64,000 nucleotides of DNA from Lactifluus volemus (Eukaryota; Basidiomycota; Agaricomycetes; Russulales; Russulaceae). The notes beneath the pieces are model-generated. The model was not told the origin of the DNA. It saw only the letters and a program-made list of their open reading frames with translations, and did not search any database. Made by a program: the position numbers and the translations under genes. The DNA lies in NCBI GenBank assembly GCA_022376515.1, contig WTXI01000108.1, positions 52,444 through 116,443 of the forward strand, read 5' to 3'. Below, one piece after another: positions 54,060 to 63,388 of this stretch (position 1 is its first letter; every line of letters begins with the position of its first letter).

Positions 54060-55110
54060 TTTGGCTTAAAAAGACCATAGGGAGTTTAAAGGCGGCTTTC
54101 CATTGGTCTTCATCTTTGATGCGGATATTGTGATATCCCCATCGAATGTCAAGGGTGGTAAATATCGCATGCCGTGAAGTTGTTCTAGAAGATTTTCGAT
54201 GCGGGGGAGAGGGTAGACGTCAGGGATAGTATGTTCATTAACGCGTCGATAATCTTGAACTGGTCTAGAACTTCCATCTGCTTTAGGGATAAGGAACCAG
54301 GGTGATGACCAAGGGGAGTCCGTTTGCTCGATATAGCCTTTTTCCTGATGTTCTTTGAGGAATTTCTTAGTAATTTCTTTTCCTTCTTCAGTTAGCGGAT
54401 AAACTTTGCAGTTAATGATGTCAGGTGCGTCGGGTTTCAGCTTTATTTCCATGTCGAATTTTCCTCGGCTAGGTGGGAAGCGTTTTGCTGCTTCTTCGTC
54501 AAAGATGAAGGCGTGACGCTGATATTCAAGGGGTATTCCTTGAACAGCAGCACTGGAAGCCGTGCGTCGTTCAGTGTCCGCAATAGCCCACTCTTGGGAT
54601 TTCCCAGCAGGTTCTAGGCTCGTGCAAGTAAGACTCGAGCTTTTTCTTTGAGAGCAATGCTGCGTGGTAATATTGGGATTCAAGGCAAATCTTCGGGTTT
54701 TCATCGTCTAAGGTTCGGTTTTTCCAGTTGAGTCGTGGGTTAAACGTTTCTAGCCATGGATATCCAAGGATGACGCGATCCATGCCTAGATCTGTGATGA
54801 AGAAGTTTTGTAATTCTTCTAGTTTTCCCATACGGATACGTAAGGTAGAAAACTTCGTGACTCGTCCTAATTTGTTTTCTGTTCCATCGACATTAAAGAT
54901 CTGAATTGGTTTATCTAGATCTTTTGTTCCTAGTCGCCATCTTTCTGCCGTTCGATGATCGATGAAGTTACTGGTAGCACCGCTATCAACTAGCGCTTTG
55001 TCTTCCTTCGTTCCGCCATTATAGCTTGAATAAATAATAGGGACTTCCATTGATGAAATGGCATTTAAATACAAGCTATTTGGTACTAAGGCTCGGATCC
55101 AGGCGGGGAG
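54060..55110 (-). pseudogene. pol: LTR-B2 pol N-terminal part: protease and RT start (frame-broken)
   Basis: The protease frame 55074-54571 keeps the active site DSGATSNFID and the VILGYPWL block. Against LTR-B1, single bases appear missing near 54655 and 54617, and the frame moves to 54704-54066 (AIADTERRTASSAA, then RT with FPPSRGKFDMEIKLKPDAPD). There the CGA that is TGA in B1 is still CGA. Further one-base losses near 54165, 54075 and 54064 precede the long pol frame. Most lie in or next to short homopolymers. Confidence 0.88.
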
Positions 55111-55121
55111 ATCAGAGCCCT

Positions 55122-56920
55122 TTAAAAAGACGGATCTTGAGAAAGGAATTCGGCAAGTTTGCCACGTTCTTCATCTGACATGGCTTTGAGGGCTTTAGCG
55201 ACTTCTGTATTTGAAAGTTCTTTGGAGGAAGTAGGGGTAGGAGTCGTTGTTGCCTCGGATGTTTCAGTAACACGGGCACGCGTAGTACCGGTGGCGTTGG
55301 CGCTTCGTTTCTTTTTAACAGGGCATTCTCTAGAGAGATGGCCCTGTTCTTTGCAATAGAAGCAACGTCCTTCTCGTATAAGGCGTTCACGATCAGGATC
55401 AGGGGTGCGGTTGTTTTGGGTAACAGTGACGTCTACATCCATAGCGTCGGGATCGCGTTGTGGACGTGGGGCTGGGCGTGGTGGCTGTTGAGGACGTCGT
55501 TGCTGCTGTTGTCCTCGCGAATTGCCGAGTAATTGAGTAATGCGTCCTAGTGATCCGCCACCATGTAGTTCTCTGAACAATTTTTGTTCTGTCCAAGCAG
55601 CTGAGTGTTTTCGTGCTGCTTCTTGCCAATCCGCAAGGGTTTCTGGTTTCGGCCATTCGCGATTCATGATGGTCATGTGAAGGGCTTCTTTGAGACCAGC
55701 ACGATATTGAATGATAGTCCCTTGAGCGTCGGCTTCAAAGCCTGCTTCTTCAAAAGGTCGTTGAACGAGGTAGTGTAATCGTCTAGTTCGTCTCCGACCA
55801 TTCGAAGTTTTGCAAACTTTGTAAGGGCGTCTTCTTTTGCGGCGGCATCTCGGAAATCATTAAGGAACCTTTGTTTGAAACCAATCCAAAGGTCCAGATC
55901 ATTTGGGTCTCCTCCACGGTCTAGGTATCCTCCCAGGGAGTTAAGACGTGCTTGGGCCCAACCTTCGCAACGTGGTCCAGACATAAACGTGGTGAACATG
56001 AGGATTCGGTTTGCAGGGTTTGACATTCCGGGGTTTCCTTGGTTTAATCTTCGGTAATTTTCGAAGATCTCCATAAATCGTTTCGATCGCGATCTATTTC
56101 CATCGAAGGGTTTTGGGGAATCCCCATTAATCCTCCTCCGGCAGCGGGGATTTGAGCAAAGCCTTGGCCTTGTTGAAGGGGAGCTGCTGCCGCTCCGCCT
56201 CCTCCACCGCCGCCACCACCTCCTCCTCCTCCTCCAGGACTACCGGGTGCTCCTCCTCCTCCTCCACCGCCTCCAGGAGTACCGCCTCCTCCTCCACCGC
56301 CGCTGAAGATTGCTCCACTACCACTTGCCGTGGTGGAAGCTTTCTTGCCTTTTCCTTTAGGTTGGGAAAAGAGGGCTGAAGCGGTGGGTGTTACGGTAGC
56401 GGTTGCTGAGGCGATTTGGAAAGGGGGAAGTAGGGCGTAGCCTGCAACTCCTTGTGCAGCTGCATGAAAAGCTTGCGCTGCGAGGGATTGGATAGGTGAG
56501 GTGCTTGTGGAAGCAGGGGCTTTGGATTTGAATATAGTGTTCAGGGCGAGGAGTTCTTTAGGGGTGAGCGGGGCGTTTGGGTCGGGTACTGGTTCAGGCG
56601 TCGGTTGCTTAGCAAATATTTTTCTCATTTGCTCAAGCTGTTCATCAGTAGGACTTTCAGGTAAGAGGTCCATGGCTATGTTATAGTTTGGTTCTTCGCC
56701 ACTTCCAGAGTTAGAGGGTGTCGCTGGTTGTTTCACTTGTTCAATTGCTTGTTCAAGTGAGATCATAGGAGTATGGGAGTGGGCGCGAAGTCTAGTCCCG
56801 CGGCCTGCGCAAGGGCTTCGTCATCGTCGTCATCGCCTTGTGTAGGGCGACCTTGTTCAGGAGATTCTTCGGCTAACGCGGTGAATCTACCATATGGACT
56901 GCCTCTAGAGCTGTCTGACA
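55122..56920 (-). pseudogene. gag: LTR-B2 gag (frame-broken)
   Basis: Same protein as the 601-codon gag of LTR-B1, but in pieces: 56920-56770, 56766-56090, 56074-55760 and 55676-55122. The breaks fit one-base losses near 56800, 56115 and 55752. Capsid text, the poly-Gly run (near 56180-56300), DAMDVD and the CCHC knuckle (CFYCKEQGHLSREC) are all present. It ends TCT TTT TAA with pol in -1, as in B1. Confidence 0.9.
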
Positions 56921-56967
56921 TGGTTCGTTCGTTCGTTTACAAATGTGAGAGTTGAAGTCTCAGTTTG

Positions 56968-57562
56968 TGTTAAGGTTCCAAGTGGGACCTTTGTACGAAG
57001 TGTACGATCGTTCGTGAAGTCAAGACTAGACTTGCAAGACGTGCAAGTCAAGATCAAAGGTTCGATAAAGAGGAGACTTAGTAAACGACTAAGTCAAGAG
57101 CGTTTCAGAGGTCAAGGGCTTTGGGCTCAGGGTAAGACCAAAGTGTCAAGAAAGTCGAAGAGCGTGATGTCAAGAGGGTTCTCTCAGGTCTGATGCTTCT
57201 AGGCAAGCAAGGTTCTAATAGATAGAAGACTTGGATTGCGAAACAAAACTGAGACTTAAGGTCTCTAGGGCAGAAGGTACAGGGTTTATATAGAGAAGAA
57301 CGAGGCTATGTACACAGCCGTAGGGGCTGTGACCTTCGTACAGCTTTCAGGGTTTGAAAACATGTTTCAGGAATCAGCAAGTCATCCTGTGCATGTGGCT
57401 GTTGCTTGAGGCTGTACGGTGCTGTGTAAGGCTGAAAAATAAGTAAGCGATCTGAAACAAAGCGATCGGCAGTCCATTCGCATAAGCAAGTAGTCAGCAG
57501 AAATGAGTCAGTAGTCCGAAAATGTATAGTATGAGTCAGCAAACACGTGTCAGTCCATAACA
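56968..57562 (-). repeat. LTR-B2 5' LTR
   Basis: 595 bp, flanked on the right by the target duplication actca (57563-57567). Confidence 0.95.
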
Positions 57563-57721
57563 ACTCATCTCCTGTTCACACACGATCAAGCACCTGGAAC
57601 AAGTTGTGGGTGCAGGAACAGAGTTGTTCCAATCTGAACAAGAAAACATGTTGATCCTCTATCTACCAGGAGATCACATTGCCTTCTATACGCAAGGCTG
57701 GACAGGAATAACGACGGGTCT

Positions 57722-58166
57722 TTGATCGTTGTCTGGGATACAAATGAGGACAACCTAGGAACCAGAGTCATTCCCAGAGAGGACGATGACCTAACCATCA
57801 AACAGAAAGGAAGCATCAGATTCTTGGAAGATAGGAGGCAAACACACCAATTATACCAGAAACTAACAACCTATCACTCCTATCACGAAGAAGAAGGATC
57901 AAGGACCAAGTACAGATCTCCCTGCGAATTCATCAACAATCGGTGGTACAACATCTATTGGTCAAACGACGACTACTGGACTGACCCCACTATGAAGTTC
58001 ACCAAATATGACTACATCCTCAACGAACTAGCTCTTCTCCCTTCCATGCAACCATCAGAAGCTAGCGAAGACGAGAGCGAGGATGAAAATGGAGCAACAT
58101 CCCCTCGACAGGATTCAGCAGGAGCAAACTCCTCCTCTGATGACAGCCAAACCAGAGAACCCCCGC
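57722..58166 (+). pseudogene. gag: LTR-F1 gag N-terminus, cut by LTR-F2
   Basis: The open frame starts with TTG at 57722, overlapping the stop of the leader ORF; no ATG is seen near the start. It reads DTNEDNLGTRVIPREDDDLT and later PCEFINNRWYNIYWSNDDYW, followed by an acidic SEDESEDEN region. The plan (a Trp/Tyr-rich segment with EFIN, then an acidic linker) is like the first 150 residues of LTR-A gag, so I read it as gag. Coding text after 58166 comes from LTR-F2. The capsid and knuckle regions are not in the window. Confidence 0.5.
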
Positions 58167-58681
58167 TGTTATGGCTCGACTAGGGCCGGGTCCCAACAAG
58201 GGTTCAGTGGTTCTGGTCTCTCCTAAGACCTGGACTCAGGGCTGCACCAAGGCAACAACGTGCAGAGTACTGGGGTGTTATAGCACACCCACCAAGCTTC
58301 AAGGGCCTTATTAGGGCATTTAGGAGGATAAGAGAAAAGAGGGGAGAGGAGAGGAGAGTTCTGTCTTTTAGGAGAGGGGAAACAAGTCGATTTGAGTCAA
58401 AGCCGAAGCTGGGGTACAAGCTACCAGCTGAGGCCTACTTATACAATCTATGCTAATTGTTCTACCAAACTAGGGTGGACAATAAGCCTGAGATCAAGAA
58501 CAATAGAGAACGTGAACAATAGAGACTCGGGACAATAACACTGGACAGAACGGGACAAACAATAGGGAGTCAGAACAATAGAATCAGTCAGCACAATAAG
58601 AACAATGTGGAAGGGACGTCATCAGGATGAGTAAGCGTGGTTAGGAAGCATAAGGTCCAACTTGTCCTGCATTCCGTAACA
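58167..58681 (-). repeat. LTR-F2 3' LTR
   Basis: 515 bp. On the - strand it starts TGTTACGGAATGCAGG and ends GAGCCATAACA. About 88 percent identical by eye to the LTR-F1 5' LTR. A purine tract AGAGAGGGGGTAT precedes it on the - strand (58682-58694). Confidence 0.9.
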
Positions 58682-58717
58682 ATACCCCCTCTCTAGAAGG
58701 CAGTCTCACCTGCCACC

Positions 58718-59583
58718 TTAGTCAGTTTTACGTCGTAACTGGGACGGACCGGCAACACAAGCGTCCAACACTTCCATCTGTTTGCGCTTCCTCTTGATTT
58801 CTTCGACTGTGCCATCCAAGAGACACCCGCCACCATGCCACACATGGTCCTTGGGGACGCGGCATACCTCAAGCCCCGGCATACACGAAAAGTGAGGGAA
58901 GGGGCACCCGTCGCTGTTGTGGGTCATCATTCTGTCGTGAAAACGGCAGTGCTTCAGTTCTCTACGCGGTGTAGAGTCATTTGGAAAATCGAATCTCTGA
59001 AGACCTCCGGAATCGAGTCCCAGGCGATCAAGTCCGTGTGGGTGAAGAGTAAGGCGTGCTCGTGGTTCCATATCCCGATCTCTCTGCTGAGGACCCCCGG
59101 GATTACCGTCCCTCTGGTCGAGCCAATATTTGGTGGTCCCGTAGGTGGGGAATGCCTGAATGGCTTCGTCTTTCGTGCTAACTGTGGTTGTCTGGGTGCC
59201 AACACTGCGGGTTTGAGGGGGTGGATCCAGGACCCAACCGTCTGTCTGCGCCGCCATGACAGCAGGGATCGTGGGAGCACGAAGGAGGTTGATGTGTAAC
59301 CTGCCTTCGTTGTCTTCCTCAAACCATTCTTCTTCAGGGGTCTCTGGTCTAGCGAAGTCACCCAGCCTTTGGGCAACCATGGTGCTATGGCTGTCAGTGA
59401 AGATACAGGTGCGCTTCTGGGCTTTGGGGTGGTCTCTCCTCCACTTGAAGTTGAAAAGGCAGTGAAAACAATGTCGGGTATCCTCGTAGTACTTATAGGT
59501 AAGGCCACTCGTAGTTGTTTTCGCCCCCACTGGCCAGTCATACAGGATCCCCAGACACACGAGACGGACTTGGCGGTAGTCAA
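58718..59583 (-). pseudogene. pol: LTR-F2 pol C-terminal tail with Cys/His module
   Basis: The frame 59560-58718 has no stop. It begins with a segment rich in aromatic residues (YKYYEDTRHCFHCLFNFKWR). A linker follows, then a Cys/His group reading KHCRFHDRMMTHNSDGC, PFPHFSC, EVCRVPKDHVWHGGGC. It occupies the same post-chromodomain position as the tails of A, B and C. A frame break separates it from the chromodomain upstream. Confidence 0.7.
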
Positions 59584-59782
59584 CTATAAAGGAGCCAGGG
59601 GAGGTGCGATGTTCTCATTTGGGATCGAAGAAGTCTGCATTCGCCCGGGAAGCTTGGAAGATTTGCGGAGGGAGAGGTCGAGGTTTGCGGATTGAATCTC
59701 CCCCAAGTATAAGGGAGCGAGGTAACAGGGGAGTTAGTAATGGGAAGCGCAGATGGCCTCCCGACAGAAGTGTTTGTGCTGG

Positions 59783-60225
59783 CTATGATGGGCGTAGGTG
59801 ATGTGGATCTGTCGTTTGAGGAAGAACTCGCAAAGTGAGGGACAACGAAAGGGGGTTCGTCAGGCTCTTGGAAGAGGGAGCGAAGCTGCATTGTCTGTTG
59901 TCCATCCTCCCCGTCTTATTATAATCTTTCTTGCTTTTGTTGGGTTTTGTTTGTGGAATTCTTCCACCAGGTATCCGCATGCACCTGGTCAGCTGGTTCC
60001 CAGGTGTTGTGGGGTGGGGGTACCCTTCCCACTTTAGGAAATACTCGAGGTGCCCCTTGCCACGTCCTTTTCGTCTTGAGTCCAACACTTGTTCAACTTC
60101 ATATTCTTCTTCCCTTCTATTACGTCCGGCGCTGGTTCTGTGAAGGCCTGCCCATTTTCCTCCGTCTCCTTATATGGCGATAGAGAGACGCGTGGAAGAC
60201 GGGGTGGACACGTTTCTGACGCCAC
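59783..60225 (-). pseudogene. pol: LTR-F2 chromodomain (frame-broken)
   Basis: Across frames, the - strand reads SPYKETEENGQAFTEPAPDV (60180 region), then EVLDSRRKG-type text and LEYFLKWEGYPHP (60060-60010), followed by a NTWEPA-like remnant in a third frame. The KWEGY block is diagnostic. At least two single-base changes in frame occur within 150 bases. Confidence 0.75.
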
Positions 60226-61274
60226 TGGTCCGGAAGTTTCAGCTTGAATACTACCGGGTTGATCACCTGGACCACAGGGAAGGGACCGTATCTTTTTGGG
60301 GCTAGTTTGGCAAAGGGGTGCGAGGTTTTAAGGTTCTTCCCATCTAGCCAGACCTGGTCTCCTTCTTGGAAGGGGAATAAGCTCCCTTCCCTTCTTCCGC
60401 ACATTCCGCTTCTGGAGGAGATCTTGCGCCCTTTGAATCGCTTGACGCGCTTGGTTACGTTTCTCCATCAGATAATCTTTGCGCCTTTCCACTGCTGGCA
60501 TCTTCCCTTCCTTATCAGTTTGCCACACCGTGGGTGTGTGTCCCATGAGTAAGTCGAACGGGGTTTGTTTTGTTGTTTCATTGATCCACGAGTTGTGTAC
60601 GAATTGGGCTAGAGGCAACCAGCTGACCCAGTCGTTCTGTTGGAAATTCCGTAGACGCGCAGGTATTGTTCTAGCCATTGGTTCGTTCGTTCCGATTGGC
60701 CATCTGTCTGGGGGTGGTATGCCGTACTGATGTTCTGGTCAATCCCCAATTGTCTACACAGTTCTTTGTCCATTTTGACGCAAAGCGCGGGTCGTGATCC
60801 GAGATCACCCGCTTCGGAGGGCCGTAATGGGGAACACTCTTTGGCATAGCATCTCGCAATCCCTTCACTGTCAATGGTTTTGTTGCAGGGGATAAAGAAT
60901 GCCGCCTTGCTACAATCATGGTCGGTGATGGTCAGAATGCTATCGTAGCCTTGCGACTCTGGGAGGTCTGTGATCAGGTCTAAGGCAATTGTCGAATACG
61001 GGGCATAGCTTTGTTTTGGGGGGATGGGCACCAAGGGGACTTTAGGTCTAGTTGTGCCGCTCTTGGTGCTTTGGCAAGTTGCACACCCCTGCACGTATTT
61101 GGTGATGAATGTTCTCATCGTGGGCCACCAGTAGTCCTTGGCGATCGTGGACCAAGTCCTCATGATCCCTGGGTGCCCTGCCATTTGTGGTCGTGGTACA
61201 TTTGCAGGATGCTTCGGTGCACTGCGGGGTCTTCTGGAACCGCCAGCCGGTCGTGTGATACCACTTGGTTCCAA
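60226..61274 (-). pseudogene. pol: LTR-F2 integrase (frame-broken)
   Basis: The frame 61274-60609 holds the zinc-finger region (AGHPGIMRTWS, CATC) and the DDE core (ALDLITDLPESQGYD, YHPQTDGQSERTNQW). The middle catalytic Asp block (ISDHDPRF) is read in the 60919 frame, so two frame changes surround it. The core ends in a third frame (QNDWVSWLPLAQFVHNSW, 60678-60328). The beta-barrel/GPY-like part then reads HPFAKLAPKRYGPFPVV. Confidence 0.83.
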
Positions 61275-62019
61275 AGCGTGTTTGGTGCTTTCGCACTCCT
61301 TCCGTCTTGTCCACTCTTCTAGTTGTTGTTGTGCTGTTCTTGGGCTCGTTCCACTTCCTGCTCAGCGATTGTTCTTCGGTAAAGAGAGTACAAAAAGTTC
61401 CGGGGGTAGGACCAGCACATCTTCGTGATCGTTTCCCCCTGATCACACCCGGTCGCCGTGACAGTGGGTCAGCTTTGTTAGTTTTTCCAGGCCGGTGTAC
61501 GATCCTCATGTTGTACTCCGCCATCTTTGGGATGTAGCACCCACTCTCTGCTAATTTTGTGGGCCTCCCGATAGTACTGGAGGTTTGTGTGATCACTGAC
61601 AACTGTAATGACATGTGGGGAGCTTAGCAGGAGGTGTCGCCAATGTTCCAACCCTCGGATCATTGCCAATAGTTCCCGATCATGGATATCGTAGTTTCTT
61701 TCGGCTTGGTTGAACGTTCGCGAGTAGTAGCCACTGGGCGCAATTTCTGATCCTTGTCTGGTTGACGGAGGATTGCCCCACTAGCATATTGCGAAGCGTC
61801 GACCTCTAGCACGAATGGTTCAGCTAAATTAGGCTTGTAGAACCGGATCGCTAGTGACCCTCAATCAGTTGGTCTACTGCCTTCGTACATTCTTCCGTCC
61901 ATTCGAACTTGGTTGTTTTCTTAAAGGTTGGTTAGGGGCCTAGCCACATTCGCAACCCTGGAATGAACTGCCGTTGATAGCCCAAGACCCCAAGTGTGCT
62001 GCGGACCTCCTCACTGATT
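61275..62019 (-). pseudogene. pol: LTR-F2 RNase H and tether (frame-broken)
   Basis: Pieces on the - strand include an EVDASQYASGA-like stretch near 61800, SDHTNLQYYREAHKIS near 61590 and a KTNKADPLSRRPGV block near 61460, spread over at least three frames. Domain order agrees with the other families. No frame longer than about 190 codons survives. Confidence 0.75.
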
Positions 62020-62918
62020 TCAGTTGTCGAGGCCAGTCTGCCAAACCATGCTTTTACTTGGGTCGATGCGGATGGTGCCCTGATCGATGACATATCCCAG
62101 AAACTCTATCTCTTTCCTGGTGAACTGACATTTTTCTGGCTTCAGGAAGAGCGACTCCCTTTCCAAGATCTCTAGGTACTCCTTGGTGATCTGGTCATGC
62201 AGTTCTGGGTCGTCAGGGGTCACGATGAGAAAGTCATCCAGGTACCAGTGAACCCAATGAGGATATTTCTTTTTTAGATCAGCAAAGATGCGATCTGCCA
62301 TCCACTGGAAGGCGGCTGGCACATTGCATAGTCCAAAGGGCATGACCTTAGCTTCAAATAGGCCTTCGTCAGTTTTGACTGCCGTGATCCACTGGCTATC
62401 GGGGTGGATTCTGATGTTATAATACCCATCTCTAATGTCGAATTTGGACATGAGCTTAGCATCTCCCATCTGGTCGAAGATAGTGTCGATGCGGGGAAGG
62501 GGGTACACATCCTTAACCGTCCATTCATTCACTTTCCTGTAGTCATAGACTGGCCTTAGTTTTCCATCCTGCTTCTTGATGTAGAAGAAGGGGCTGGACC
62601 ATGCCGATTTCGACCTTGTGACATAACCCTTGGTCTGTTGCTCGGTGAGGAACGTTCGCATGGATTTGGTTTCTTCTGCCGTTAATTTGTATGTTTTGCA
62701 ATTGATGGTCTTTGGGGCGCCTGCAACAGTGTGATGACAAGGTCCTCTGGTCGTGAAGGGGGGAAACGTTTTGCTTCTTCTTCAGAGAAACCTTTGGCGT
62801 ATTTCTGGAACTGTTCTGGGACTGCCACCTTGCTTTGCCCCTTCCCTTCCCATTGCGCCCATTGTTGGCTAAAACTTGTCTTGCATGCTTTCGTCCTTCG
62901 TGCTGCCCACTTCAACTT
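62020..62918 (-). pseudogene. pol: LTR-F2 reverse transcriptase
   Basis: The frame 62661-62020 contains QDGKLRPVYDYRKVNEWTVK, KFDIRDGYYNIRI and the catalytic block reading YLDDFLIV, so YLDD here in place of YMDD. The N-terminal part (FSEEEAKRFPPSRPEDLVIT) lies in the 62915-62682 frame. A frame change near 62690 separates them, and another near 62035 ends the domain. Confidence 0.85.
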
Positions 62919-63388
62919 CTAGCTTCGCCCCATGGTGGAAAGCTTGATCGGTGGTCCGTGAACCTTCCCATCCTTCCAATTAATTTGAGGGTCGAACTCT
63001 TGTAACCAAGGATATCCTAAGATAATTCGATCTTTGCCCAAGTTCGTGATGAAGAAGACTTGTGCCGCTTCCTTTCGTCCTTGCAGGATATTGAGGAGAC
63101 AGTAACTGGTGATCTTCCCATCTTGATTTTCCGTTCCATCCATGTTGAACACCGTTCGTGGCTCTTGGAGGTCTATTGATCCCAGACCTAGTTTTTCCAC
63201 CATCCTCAGGTCAATGAAATTCTCTGTGGCACCACTATTGAGTAGTGCTTTTTCGACAGCCGTCTTGGTTGCGCTCATGAACGATAGGGGAATGTCCAGT
63301 GTATTGGTTCTCGAGATACGACATATTTGAGTAAGACGGGCTCGCACCCAGGCTGCATGGGTCGAGCCATTCAAAAATCCTCTTCTTC
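62919..63388 (-). pseudogene. pol: LTR-F2 protease
   Basis: The frame 63374-62919 stays open from the gag overlap. The active-site triad, usually DSG, reads NSGATENFID, so the catalytic Asp appears replaced by Asn. The RIILGYPWL block follows. It lies in the -1 frame relative to gag, whose stop TGA is preceded by a T run (GGATTTTTGAA on the - strand). Confidence 0.8.

Larger units (their letters stand above)
49925..57562 (-). mobile_element. LTR-B2: complete Ty3/gypsy chromodomain element nested in LTR-F1
   Basis: LTRs 49925-50521 and 56968-57562 (597 and 595 bp) differ by one substitution and one 2-base indel that I can see. The exact duplication actca flanks it (49920-49924, 57563-57567). 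Order and strand are the same as LTR-B1. A 1167-codon pol frame survives, but gag and the pol start are broken by several one-base deletions. Confidence 0.95.
37933..57726 (+). pseudogene. LTR-F1 leader ORF in three pieces
   Basis: Piece 1 (37933-37995) starts MSTWDYLQRPDYIRIKELL. Piece 2 (49839-49924) reads HLNKNTAVRAYYQSRGIERW. Piece 3 (57568-57726) includes EQENMLILYLPGDHIAFYTQ and ends GITTGL with a stop. The frame is continuous when one copy of each target duplication is discounted, about 100 codons in all. It occupies the position of the small leader ORF of LTR-A, just before gag. I recognise no domain. A gag-like frame follows at once in another frame. Confidence 0.6.
37394..58166 (+). 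mobile_element. LTR-F1: Ty3-type element interrupted by LTR-G, LTR-B2 and LTR-F2
   Basis: A 5' LTR (37394-37906) is followed by a leader and an ORF that continues through 37995, 49839-49924 and 57568-57726, then a gag start to 58166. The ORF can be followed in frame across both nested elements using their target duplications. The remainder lies beyond LTR-F2, outside the window. The host and LTR-F2 are from the same family, in opposite orientation. Confidence 0.8.
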
